Source of the DNA: Rickettsiales bacterium | GTDB lineage: Bacteria > Pseudomonadota > Alphaproteobacteria > TMED109 > TMED131 | Assembly (NCBI GenBank): GCA_002690625.1 | Contig: NZFJ01000055.1 | Span: 1 to 10,536 of the forward strand | DNA: 10,536 nucleotides | Reading direction: 5' to 3' | Part shown: positions 1-7,183 of the stretch, in pieces | How positions within the stretch are numbered: the stretch's first letter is position 1 | How the letters are laid out: the number at the start of each line of letters is the position of its first letter | Translations under genes and position numbers: made by a program | The notes under the pieces: model-generated | What the model was told of the DNA's origin: nothing | What the model saw: only the letters and a program-made list of their open reading frames with translations | Database searches by the model: none

Positions 1-227
1 GTAATTTTTATTGATTTACCATTCAATTTTCCATTTATTACTGTAGGCTTTACTTTAGTATCATTAATTATTAAAACATCATTTTTTTTAATGAAAGATT
101 TAATGTTTTCGAAATTAACTATTTTTTTTTTTTCACATATTAATAGTTTCGATAAACCTTTTTTACTTGCTGGCTTTTGAGCAATTAATTCTTTTGGTAA
201 AATATAGTTAAAGTCATTTAAAATCAT
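1..227 (-). CDS. queA: S-adenosylmethionine:tRNA ribosyltransferase-isomerase QueA, N-terminal part
   Basis: Partial gene: the first 75 codons are present and the rest lies beyond the left edge. QueA transfers and isomerises the ribosyl part of S-adenosylmethionine onto 7-aminomethyl-7-deazaguanine at the wobble base of certain tRNAs, giving epoxyqueuosine. The N-terminus matches the family: the start MILNDFNYILPKELIAQKPA corresponds to the usual D-F-x-Y-x-L-P-x-E-L-I-A-Q-x-P block, and IINDTKVKP near residues 53-61 corresponds to the L-N-D-T-R-V-x-P block. The ATG at 225-227 begins exactly where the family begins. It follows the coaD stop by 10 bp on the same strand, so it is probably the last visible gene of the ssb-gyrA-coaD-queA transcript. 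I see no Shine-Dalgarno sequence before it. An A12 run (plus-strand T at 122-133) lies in frame and encodes Glu-Lys-Lys-Lys. The family assignment is firm; activity cannot be judged from this part. Confidence 0.88.
   Translation of the reverse strand, partial: MILNDFNYILPKELIAQKPASKKGLSKLLICEKKKIVNFENIKSFIKKNDVLIINDTKVKPTVINGKLNGKSIKI
122..133. repeat. A12/T12 homopolymer inside queA
   Basis: Twelve T on the plus strand, A12 in the coding strand, encoding the end of Glu and three Lys (residues 32-36 region) of QueA. The frame is conserved on both sides. Confidence 0.95.
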
Positions 228-237
228 AAATGTTTAA

Positions 238-738
238 TTATGATTTTTTAAATTTTACTTTTAGTTTTTTGTAAACCTCAAAAGGTACAAACGATTTAAC
301 ATCTCCATCAAGTCTGCATATTTCTTTTACAAATCTAGATGATATAAACTGGTGTTTTTCGCTTGCCATTAAAAAAACTGTTTCTATATCAGAATTAAGC
401 CTAGCATTCATACCTGTCATTTGAAATTCATAATCAAAATCTGATACTGCTCTTAATCCTCTAATAATTATACTTGCATTTATGTGATTAGCAAAATTCA
501 TTAGAAGACCTTTAAAAGAAAGTACTTTAACATTAGTTATATTATTTTTTTTTTTAATTAACTGATTTTCTATTAATTTTTTTCTTTCCAACATGGAAAA
601 AAGATGACTTTTTTCTTCATTTTCAGCAACTCCTATTATAAGTGTATCAACTATTTTTGATCCTCTTATTATTATATCTATATGTCCATTAGTTACTGGA
701 TCAAATGAACCTGGATATAGTCCAATTCTCTTTTTCAT
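238..738 (-). CDS. coaD: Phosphopantetheine adenylyltransferase CoaD
   Basis: A complete protein of 166 residues, the normal size for bacterial CoaD. The enzyme transfers AMP from ATP to 4'-phosphopantetheine to make dephospho-CoA, the penultimate step of coenzyme A synthesis in the cytoplasm. The N-terminal LYPGSFDPVTNGH (residues 7-19) contains the nucleotidyltransferase (T/H)xGH motif as T16-N17-G18-H19. Further family marks are IIRGLRAVSDFDYEFQM in the middle and a C-terminal ISSRFVKEI, the counterpart of the usual ISSxxVKE signature. The start ATG overlaps the gyrA stop by one nucleotide (TAATG, 736-740), and an AGGA at 745-748 lies 6 nt upstream, so translation is probably coupled to gyrA. 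An A11 run (545-555) encodes consecutive lysines in the less conserved middle region. Function is confidently assigned from the motifs and length. Confidence 0.96.
   Translation of the reverse strand: MKKRIGLYPGSFDPVTNGHIDIIIRGSKIVDTLIIGVAENEEKSHLFSMLERKKLIENQLIKKKNNITNVKVLSFKGLLMNFANHINASIIIRGLRAVSDFDYEFQMTGMNARLNSDIETVFLMASEKHQFISSRFVKEICRLDGDVKSFVPFEVYKKLKVKFKKS
545..555. repeat. A11/T11 homopolymer inside coaD
   Basis: Eleven T on the plus strand, A11 in the coding strand, encoding three Lys and part of an Asn in the variable middle of CoaD. The motifs on both sides stay in frame. Confidence 0.95.
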
Positions 739-3407
739 TAATTTTCCTGCTCAATATTTTTTTTCACCTTTGTCACAGACACTACTCTTTCTGATTTCTC
801 TGTATTTAATAAAGTTACACCTTGAGTAACTCTTCCAGCTATTCTAATACCATTAACAGGCAGTCTAATTAACTTTCCCTTATTAGTAACTAACATTACC
901 TCTTCATCTTCCAAAACAGGAAAAGATGCAACTACACCACCATTTCTTTCTGAGGTTTCAATATTTAAAATTCCTTGCCCACCTCTTCTAGTTTTTCTAT
1001 ATTCATAGGATGAAGATCTTTTTCCAAAACCATTTTCAGTAACAGATAGTAAAAATTCTTCATTATCAGATATCAAAGATAATCTTTTCTTATCAAATTT
1101 AACTTCTTTTTTTTCATTCCTTCTTAAAGAATTTGAAAATTTTAAATAACTTTCTCTTTCATCTGTAGTTATATCTAATGACTTTAGAATTGAGGTTGAT
1201 ATGATTTTATCATTATTTTGTAATTTTATTCCCCTTACTCCCATTGAAGTTCTTCCACTAAAAACTCTAACATCATTGACACCAAATCTAACACACTTAC
1301 CTTTTGATGTAGATAGGATTATATCATTATTTTCTCCTACTAAAAGGACTTGCATTAATTTATCGTTATTATCCAACTTCATCGCCCTTTTACCGTTTGC
1401 TTTGATATTAGTAAAGTCAGAAACTTTGTTTCTTCTAACATTGCCAAATTTAGTAACAAAAACTAAAGAGTTCTCACTTTCTTCATTAGGAAGAACTAAC
1501 ATAGCAGTGGTAAGTTCATTTTCAGATAAAGGAATTACATTTATTAATGGTCTACCTCTGGCTTGTGGAGATCCTTTCGGAAGTTTATAGACTTTAATTT
1601 GATGAACTATGCCTTTGTTTGTAAAAAATAAAACTATATCATGACTATTAACAGTCATGACTTTTTCAACAAAATCATCTTCTTTTGTAGTCATTCCAGA
1701 TCTACCTTTTCCTCCTCTTTTTTGTGATCTATAAAAGTCTACTGGAACTATTTTAACATAACCTGAGTTTGTCAGGGTTAAAACTACATCTTCTTTCTCT
1801 ATTAAGTCATCTAAGTTTTTTTCTTCATAATTTTCAAATATTTTTGTTCTTCTTTCTACCGCATAGTTTTCTTTAATATCAATAAGCTCATCAATTATAA
1901 GCTTTCTTATTAACTGATCTGAAGATAATAATCTAAGAAGATCAGTAATTTTTTTTGATATTTCTAATAGGTCACTTTCAACTTTATTTCTTTCAAGACC
2001 AGTTAATCTTTGCAATCTTAATTCAAGTATTGCTTTTGCTTGTTCTTCAGATAAATATGCAAAATTGTCTATTTTACTTGATAATCTTGAATCTTTATTA
2101 GCAGCTAATAATGAAGCTAGGTTTTTAGAACTCCATTTATGATTAATAATTTTTTCTTTTGCTTCTGCTGCATCTTTAGAGGATCTAATAAAATCAATCA
2201 TTTTATCAATATTTTCTATTGCTATTGCAAGTCCGAGAAGCAAGTGCTCTTTTTCTTTTGCCTTGTTGAGATCATAAGAAGTTTTTTTAATTATTACTTC
2301 TATTCTATATTCTATAAATGTTTCTAAAATCTCTCTGATACCAAACTGAGTTGGTTGACCATTTTTTAAAGCCAATATATTTGTGCCAAAACTAGTCTGT
2401 AATGAGGTAAATTTATGTAATTGATTAAGAACAACTTCAGGCGTAGCATCTCTCTTTAATTCAATAACTACTCTAACGCCATCTTTATCGGATTCATCTC
2501 TTAGATCAGAAATACCTTCAATTTTTTTTGATCTAACACAATCTGCTATTTGTTCTACTAATCTAGCTTTATTTACTTGATAAGGTACTTCCTTAATTAT
2601 TATGGCTGATTTTTCTTTAGAGTTTGTTTCAATCTCTGAGAGACCTCTCATTACAATAGAACCTCTTCCTCCTGAATAAGAGCTCTCTATTCCACTATTA
2701 CCTATTATTATACCGCCGGTAGGAAAATCTGGTCCCAAGACACATTTCTTGATTTCTGTGTCATCTACAGTTGGCTGTTTTAGTAATAAGATAGTTGCAT
2801 CAATAATTTCACCTAAATTATGAGGTGGTATGTTAGTAGCCATACCTACAGCTATTCCTCCTGCACCATTTACTAATAAGTTAGGATATTTTGCTGGCAG
2901 TACCTCGGGTTCCTTTAAAGAATTATCATAATTTTCAACAAAATTAACAGTATCTTTATCTATATCATCCAGCAAAGTACTAGCCACTTTTGCTAATCTA
3001 ATTTCTGTATACCTCATAGCTGCAGGAGGATCTCCATCCATTGATCCAAAGTTTCCTTGTCCATCTAAAAGTTTGAGGCTCATTGAAAAAGTCTGGGCCA
3101 TTCTTACCATTGATTCATAAATAGCACTATCTCCATGAGGATGAAATTTTCCCATCACTTCACCTACTATTCTAGCTGACTTTCTATAAGGTTTATTCCA
3201 GTCATAGTTACCATCATACATAGAATATAATATTCTTCTGTGTACTGGCTTTAAACCATCTCTAATATCTGGAAGAGCTCTACTTACTATTACACTCATT
3301 GCATAATCTAAGTAAGATTTCTTCATTTCATCTTCTATTTCTACTCTCTGAATAGAAGACTGTGAACCATTAAGATTGTTATTAGTATCGTTATTATCTT
3401 CAGACAA
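738..3407 (-). CDS. gyrA: DNA gyrase subunit A
   Basis: GyrA is the breakage-reunion subunit that, with GyrB, introduces negative supercoils using ATP. The protein is 889 residues. The N-terminal winged-helix/tower region contains the catalytic tyrosine Y133 in [10 protein letters not shown]. The quinolone-determining segment [10 protein letters not shown] (89-98) has Ser94 and Glu98 at the positions of E. coli Ser83 and Asp87, so it looks quinolone-sensitive. The GyrA box QKRGGKG (562-568) opens the C-terminal beta-pinwheel, which distinguishes GyrA from ParC. The pinwheel has an extra segment near 741-783 and lacks the long acidic tail of E. coli GyrA. The start is a TTG at 3405-3407; the next in-frame ATG is codon 28, which would remove part of the N-terminal arm that precedes the conserved [21 protein letters not shown] lies just upstream of the TTG. 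The gene follows ssb by 21 bp and overlaps coaD by 1 nt. Confidence 0.96.
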   Translation of the reverse strand: MSEDNNDTNNNLNGSQSSIQRVEIEDEMKKSYLDYAMSVIVSRALPDIRDGLKPVHRRILYSMYDGNYDWNKPYRKSARIVGEVMGKFHPHGDSAIYESMVRMAQTFSMSLKLLDGQGNFGSMDGDPPAAMRYTEIRLAKVASTLLDDIDKDTVNFVENYDNSLKEPEVLPAKYPNLLVNGAGGIAVGMATNIPPHNLGEIIDATILLLKQPTVDDTEIKKCVLGPDFPTGGIIIGNSGIESSYSGGRGSIVMRGLSEIETNSKEKSAIIIKEVPYQVNKARLVEQIADCVRSKKIEGISDLRDESDKDGVRVVIELKRDATPEVVLNQLHKFTSLQTSFGTNILALKNGQPTQFGIREILETFIEYRIEVIIKKTSYDLNKAKEKEHLLLGLAIAIENIDKMIDFIRSSKDAAEAKEKIINHKWSSKNLASLLAANKDSRLSSKIDNFAYLSEEQAKAILELRLQRLTGLERNKVESDLLEISKKITDLLRLLSSDQLIRKLIIDELIDIKENYAVERRTKIFENYEEKNLDDLIEKEDVVLTLTNSGYVKIVPVDFYRSQKRGGKGRSGMTTKEDDFVEKVMTVNSHDIVLFFTNKGIVHQIKVYKLPKGSPQARGRPLINVIPLSENELTTAMLVLPNEESENSLVFVTKFGNVRRNKVSDFTNIKANGKRAMKLDNNDKLMQVLLVGENNDIILSTSKGKCVRFGVNDVRVFSGRTSMGVRGIKLQNNDKIISTSILKSLDITTDERESYLKFSNSLRRNEKKEVKFDKKRLSLISDNEEFLLSVTENGFGKRSSSYEYRKTRRGGQGILNIETSERNGGVVASFPVLEDEEVMLVTNKGKLIRLPVNGIRIAGRVTQGVTLLNTEKSERVVSVTKVKKNIEQEN

Positions 3408-3428
3408 TTTTATTCCATAAATAATTAA

Positions 3429-3890
3429 TTAAAAAGGTATATCATCATCAAGTTCAGTGCTTTTTCCTGTAAAATCATCTATAGGATTATTTTTTTTTTC
3501 GGGTATGTTGTTATTATTATCAGAGACCGCTCTATTTTCAATTTTATCCAATAAAACTAGCTCTCCTCTGTACTTTTGCAGTACAATTTCAGTAGAATAC
3601 TTATCAGTTCCATTAGCATCCTGCCATTTTCTGGTTTGCAATTGTCCTTCAATATAAACTTTCATTCCTTTTTTAACAAATCTATCAGTTATATCAATCA
3701 AACCAGTATTAAATATTGCAATTTTATGCCATTCTGTAACCGATTTTTGTTCCCCAGTTTCTTTATCCTTCCAACTTTCACTGGTAGCAATAGAAAAATT
3801 TACTACTCTGTCCCCACTCTGAAAAGTCTTTACTTCAGGGTCATTACCAACATTCCCAACTAAGATAACTTTATTAATGCTATATGCCAT
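3429..3890 (-). CDS. ssb: Single-stranded DNA-binding protein SSB
   Basis: A complete 153-residue SSB. It coats single-stranded DNA as a tetramer and recruits replication and repair proteins through its C-terminal tip. The OB-fold covers about residues 5-113, starting INKVILVGNVGNDPEV. The aromatic residues that stack on DNA in E. coli SSB (W40, F60 and W88, with W54 nearby) have counterparts W40, F60 and W89, with W54 also conserved. A disordered Asn/Lys-rich linker (about 118-147) ends in the acidic tip DDDIPF, the standard protein-interaction motif. The linker is short compared with E. coli SSB (178 residues). The start ATG is at 3888-3890 and no Shine-Dalgarno sequence is evident. The gene is divergent from uvrA, a common bacterial arrangement, and is probably the first gene of the ssb-gyrA-coaD-queA transcript. 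An A10 run (3490-3499) falls in the linker. Confidence 0.96.
   Translation of the reverse strand: MAYSINKVILVGNVGNDPEVKTFQSGDRVVNFSIATSESWKDKETGEQKSVTEWHKIAIFNTGLIDITDRFVKKGMKVYIEGQLQTRKWQDANGTDKYSTEIVLQKYRGELVLLDKIENRAVSDNNNNIPEKKNNPIDDFTGKSTELDDDIPF
3490..3499. repeat. A10/T10 homopolymer inside ssb linker
   Basis: Ten T on the plus strand, A10 in the coding strand, in the disordered linker just before the acidic C-terminal tip. A one-base slip here would remove the DDDIPF tip, the part of SSB that binds partner proteins. Confidence 0.95.
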
Positions 3891-3929
3891 AAAACTTTTA
3901 TATCAGATTGAATTATTATTTACTATATT

Positions 3930-3958
3930 ATTTTAATATATTTATTTAAATTTTCCAA
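3930..3958 (-). promoter_or_regulatory. Candidate sigma-70 promoter for ssb
   Basis: Read on the minus strand, TTGGAA (3953-3958) and TAAAAT (3930-3935) are separated by 17 bp, close to the TTGACA-17-TATAAT consensus. Transcription would begin near 3923, leaving a leader of roughly 33 nt before the ssb ATG. The region is extremely AT-rich, so -10-like matches are cheap; the paired -35 at correct spacing is the main support. The whole 3891-3979 spacer contains neither GTTC nor GAAC (the half-sites of the alphaproteobacterial LexA box) and no CTG-N10-CAG E. coli-type box. For uvrA on the plus strand I see only a weak TAAAAT at 3965-3970, which would give a nearly leaderless message. Confidence 0.45.
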
Positions 3959-3979
3959 TTAAGTTAAAATTATAAGCAA

Positions 3980-6802
3980 ATGTTAGAAAAAATAAAAATA
4001 AAAGAAGCTAAAGGTAATAATCTCAAAAAAATATCTGTAGAAATACCTAAGAATCAAATAGTGGTAATTACCGGAGTATCAGGGAGCGGAAAATCAACCC
4101 TAGCCTTTGATACTATATATGCTGAAGGACAAAGAAAATATGTTGAAAGCTTATCTGCATATGCTAGACAGTTTTTACAAATGATGCAAAAACCAGATGT
4201 AGAAAGTATAGAAGGTTTATCTCCGGCAATAGCTATAGATCAAAAAACAGTATCTAAAAATCCAAGATCTACTGTAGGAACCATAACTGAAGTCTATGAT
4301 TATATGCGCTTATTGTTTGCTAGAGCAGGGACACCTTATTCACCAGTGACTGGAAAACCAATAACAAAACAAACATCTACAGAAATCACCAAAAAAATTA
4401 AAAAAATGAAACCAGGTAGTAAAATACTTATTTTAGCTCCTATAGTAAAGCAAAGAAAAGGTGAATTTAAAAATGAGTTTATAGAATTACGTAAAAAAGG
4501 ATTTCAAAGAGTTTTTATAAACAAAAAACTTTATGATATTGAAGATATACCTAAGCTAGATAAAAATAAAAAACACGATGTTGAAATAGTAATAGATAGA
4601 CTAATTATTTCTAAAGAACTATTAAATAGATTAGCAGACAGTGTAGAGTTATGTTTAGAAATATCAAAAGGATTATTATATGTTTACGATGTAGATGCAA
4701 AGGAAATAGAAATTTTTTCTGCTAACTTTTCTTGTCCAGTATCAGGCTTTACTATTGAAGAAATTGAGCCTCGAATATTTTCTTTTAATAGTCCTCAAGG
4801 AGCATGTTCTAATTGCGATGGTCTAGGAGAAAATAATTTTTTTGATCCAGATCTATTGATGCCTAATAAAAATATTTCTATATCAGAAGGCGCAATTAAG
4901 TTATGGGAAAAAGGTATAAACAAATATTACATAAAAATTCTTAATCAACTATCATATAAAATAGATTTTTCTGTTGATACTCCTATAAAAAATATTAAAA
5001 AAGAAGTTTTAGATATTTTGCTTTATGGGTCAGAGGATATTTTAGTAGAAGAATTTGAATTCACTAGATTTAGAAAGAGAAAAAACTTACCTTTTAAAGG
5101 TCTTTTATATTTATTTCAAAGACATTACAACTTTATAAAAGATTCATGGTTAAAAGAAGAGTTTGATAAATTTAGAATTTCTAAAATTTGTGAAAAATGT
5201 AAAGGACTTCGTCTCAATGAAAAATCTTTAAGTGTAAAAATAGATGATAAGAATATAGGGGAGATATGTGATTTTTCGATAGAAAAGGCTCTAGAATGGT
5301 TTTCTTCATTAGAGAAAAAACTTGTAGGTAACAATAAGATTATCGCTAAACCAATTCTAAGAGAAATAATTAACAGAACAAGTTTTTTAAGTAATGTAGG
5401 ACTTGATTACTTAACTTTAGGAAGAAAATCTTTTACTTTATCTGGAGGGGAAAGTCAAAGAATTAGATTAGCCTCTCAGATAGGATCAGGATTAACCGGA
5501 GTTATTTATGTATTAGATGAACCGTCTATAGGGTTACATCAAAAAGATAATAACAGATTATTAGAAACTTTATATAAATTAAGAGATTTGGGTAACTCTG
5601 TAATAGTAGTTGAACATGATGAGGAAGCTATTAGTTCAGCGGACTATATTATAGATATAGGACCAGAGGCAGGAATAAAAGGAGGTGAAATAGTAGCAAA
5701 AGGAAAACTACAGAGTATTCTTAAGAGCAAAAACTCTCTTACAGCACAATATTTATCAGGAGAAAAAAAAATAGAAGTTCCTAAATCCAGAAGAAAAATA
5801 AATAGCAAGAAATTTTTAAAGTTTACTGGTGTTGCTACTAACAATTTAAAAAATATTAATGTAAATATACCTTTAGGCACTTTTTGTTGTGTAACTGGAG
5901 TTTCAGGAAGTGGAAAATCTAGTTTAGTAATAGATACTATTTATCCGGCACTATATAATTTAATTAATAAAACCAGAAAAAGTGCTGGATTATTTAAAAA
6001 AATTATCGGTTCAGAAAACTTTGATAAGGTTATTAATATTACACAATCACCTATAGGCAGAACTCCAAGATCAAATCCTGTAACTTACACAGGTACATTT
6101 ACTCCGATAAGAGACTGGTTTGCACTATTACCAGAAGCAAAAGCTAGAGGGTATAAGGCGGGAAGGTTCTCATTTAATACTAATGGAGGAAGATGTGATT
6201 CTTGTAATGGAGATGGTTTGAAAAAAGTTGAAATGCATTTTTTATCAGATATTTATGTAAAATGCGAAGAATGTAATGGTTCACGTTTTAACGCTGAAAC
6301 ATTAGAAATAAAATACAATAATAAAAGCATCTCTGATGTTCTAAACCTTTCAGTTCAGGAAGCACTTAAATTTTTTGAGGTTATACCAAGTATTCATAGT
6401 AAATTAGAAATGCTTAACAAGGTAGGATTAGGTTATATAAGCATAGGTCAATCTGCTACAACTCTATCTGGGGGTGAAGCCCAAAGAATAAAAATTGCTA
6501 AGGAGCTTTCTAAAAGGGCCACGGGTAAAACTTTATACATATTAGATGAACCTACAACTGGTCTGCATTTCCATGATGTAAAAAAACTTATCTATGTATT
6601 ACAAGAATTAGTAAATAATGGAAATACTGTATTAGTTATAGAACATAATTTAGATGTTATTAAAAGTGCAGATTGGGTTATAGATTTGGGTAGAGAAGGA
6701 GGTTCAAAAGGAGGAGAATTAGTCGAAGAAGGTCCACCTGAATTTATAGCTAAAAGTAATAAAAGTCATACCGGATATTTTTTAAAAAAATATCTAAACT
6801 AA
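3980..6802 (+). CDS. uvrA: Excinuclease ABC subunit A (UvrA)
   Basis: UvrA is the damage-recognition ATPase of nucleotide excision repair; a UvrA dimer loads UvrB at lesions. The protein is 940 residues, a normal size. It has two ABC modules. The first has Walker A GVSGSGKS (32-39), signature LSGGESQ (487-493) and Walker B VLDEPS (511-516). The second has Walker A GVSGSGKS (640-647), signature LSGGEAQ (829-835) and Walker B ILDEPT (854-859). Zinc modules: C252, C276 and C279, with Ser255 replacing the second cysteine of the first pair; C404/C407; and a complete C739/C742/C762/C765 module near the SPIGRTPRSNP block. The CPVSGFTI form of module one is, to my knowledge, usual in alphaproteobacteria. 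The ATG at 3980 puts the N-terminus at the family position; no Shine-Dalgarno sequence is visible. Divergent from ssb. Its 3' end overlaps the convergent Mth938 gene by 9 bp. Confidence 0.97.
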   Translation: MLEKIKIKEAKGNNLKKISVEIPKNQIVVITGVSGSGKSTLAFDTIYAEGQRKYVESLSAYARQFLQMMQKPDVESIEGLSPAIAIDQKTVSKNPRSTVGTITEVYDYMRLLFARAGTPYSPVTGKPITKQTSTEITKKIKKMKPGSKILILAPIVKQRKGEFKNEFIELRKKGFQRVFINKKLYDIEDIPKLDKNKKHDVEIVIDRLIISKELLNRLADSVELCLEISKGLLYVYDVDAKEIEIFSANFSCPVSGFTIEEIEPRIFSFNSPQGACSNCDGLGENNFFDPDLLMPNKNISISEGAIKLWEKGINKYYIKILNQLSYKIDFSVDTPIKNIKKEVLDILLYGSEDILVEEFEFTRFRKRKNLPFKGLLYLFQRHYNFIKDSWLKEEFDKFRISKICEKCKGLRLNEKSLSVKIDDKNIGEICDFSIEKALEWFSSLEKKLVGNNKIIAKPILREIINRTSFLSNVGLDYLTLGRKSFTLSGGESQRIRLASQIGSGLTGVIYVLDEPSIGLHQKDNNRLLETLYKLRDLGNSVIVVEHDEEAISSADYIIDIGPEAGIKGGEIVAKGKLQSILKSKNSLTAQYLSGEKKIEVPKSRRKINSKKFLKFTGVATNNLKNINVNIPLGTFCCVTGVSGSGKSSLVIDTIYPALYNLINKTRKSAGLFKKIIGSENFDKVINITQSPIGRTPRSNPVTYTGTFTPIRDWFALLPEAKARGYKAGRFSFNTNGGRCDSCNGDGLKKVEMHFLSDIYVKCEECNGSRFNAETLEIKYNNKSISDVLNLSVQEALKFFEVIPSIHSKLEMLNKVGLGYISIGQSATTLSGGEAQRIKIAKELSKRATGKTLYILDEPTTGLHFHDVKKLIYVLQELVNNGNTVLVIEHNLDVIKSADWVIDLGREGGSKGGELVEEGPPEFIAKSNKSHTGYFLKKYLN

Positions 6803-7183
6803 TTCTAAAATAGCTAAAAAGTTTCTTCCCTCTGTGACTAAAATGTTAAACGTATTGTACGCTGGAATGCTTGCCATAACCTCATGCTTTATTTTATTTT
6901 CTAAGAAAAATTCCTCTAATGCTAATGGTAATTTAATAAATTTTTTTCCAGTACCTAATAAAACTAAATCTATGGAATATTTTTTTTTTTTTAGTTCTTC
7001 CTTTATTAAAAGCAATACCTCATTATCATAAACTTCAATTTTTTTATTAATTTCTACTACTCTATTATCATTAAAAATTATTAGATTCTTAAATTTTTTA
7101 TTATTAATAACAACATAACTACTATCGTAAGCTGATATAAAAGCACTATTTTCTAGATTTTCTATATCTATTTGAAGTGCTAT
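6794..7183 (-). CDS. Mth938-like (DUF498, NDUFAF3-family) protein, apparent ATA start
   Basis: This frame encodes a whole Mth938-fold domain of 129 residues if read from ATA at 7181-7183. Family marks are an N-terminal ISAYDSSYVVINNKKFKNLI (16-35; usual form I-x-A-Y-G-x-G-x-F-x-I-x-G), LVLLGTGKKFIKLP (73-86) and a C-terminal AYNTFNILVTEGR (108-120). No ATG, GTG or TTG occurs between the in-frame TAG at 7205-7207 and a TTG at 7013-7015, and starting there would give 73 residues without the first half of the fold. An AGGAG at 7191-7195 lies 7 nt before the ATA, which supports initiation there. The family includes human NDUFAF3, a mitochondrial complex I assembly factor; bacterial members lack a settled function. 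The gene sits last in the yajC-secD-secF operon, overlapping the secF stop, and converges on uvrA. An A13 run (6980-6992) encodes Lys65-68. A sequencing or assembly error at the start is possible. Family is firm; exact start is inferred. Confidence 0.82.
   Translation of the reverse strand: MALQIDIENLENSAFISAYDSSYVVINNKKFKNLIIFNDNRVVEINKKIEVYDNEVLLLIKEELKKKKYSIDLVLLGTGKKFIKLPLALEEFFLENKIKHEVMASIPAYNTFNILVTEGRNFLAILELV
6980..6992. repeat. A13/T13 homopolymer inside the Mth938 gene
   Basis: Thirteen consecutive T on the plus strand, read as A13 in the gene. It encodes four lysines (65-68), and the family match is in frame on both sides, so the assembled length is consistent with an intact gene. 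It is the longest homopolymer I noticed in the window and a likely place for slippage or read errors. Confidence 0.95.

Noticed and set aside
1201..1590. 129-codon open frame on the plus strand opposite gyrA
   Set aside because: It lies fully antisense to conserved GyrA pinwheel sequence and shows no recognisable domain; it is a by-product of gyrA coding.
3114..3143. Possible quinolone-resistance change in GyrA
   Set aside because: Ser94 is wild type, and Glu at position 98 is a normal residue in many bacterial GyrA proteins.
3576..3863. 95-codon open frame on the plus strand opposite ssb
   Set aside because: Antisense to the conserved SSB OB-fold, with no family likeness.
6980..6992. T13 on the plus strand as an intrinsic terminator for uvrA
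   Set aside because: No GC-rich inverted repeat precedes it and it is about 180 bp past the uvrA stop, inside another gene.
6794..7015. Short 73-residue version of the Mth938 gene starting at TTG
   Set aside because: It omits the N-terminal half of the domain, which is encoded in the same frame upstream without any stop.
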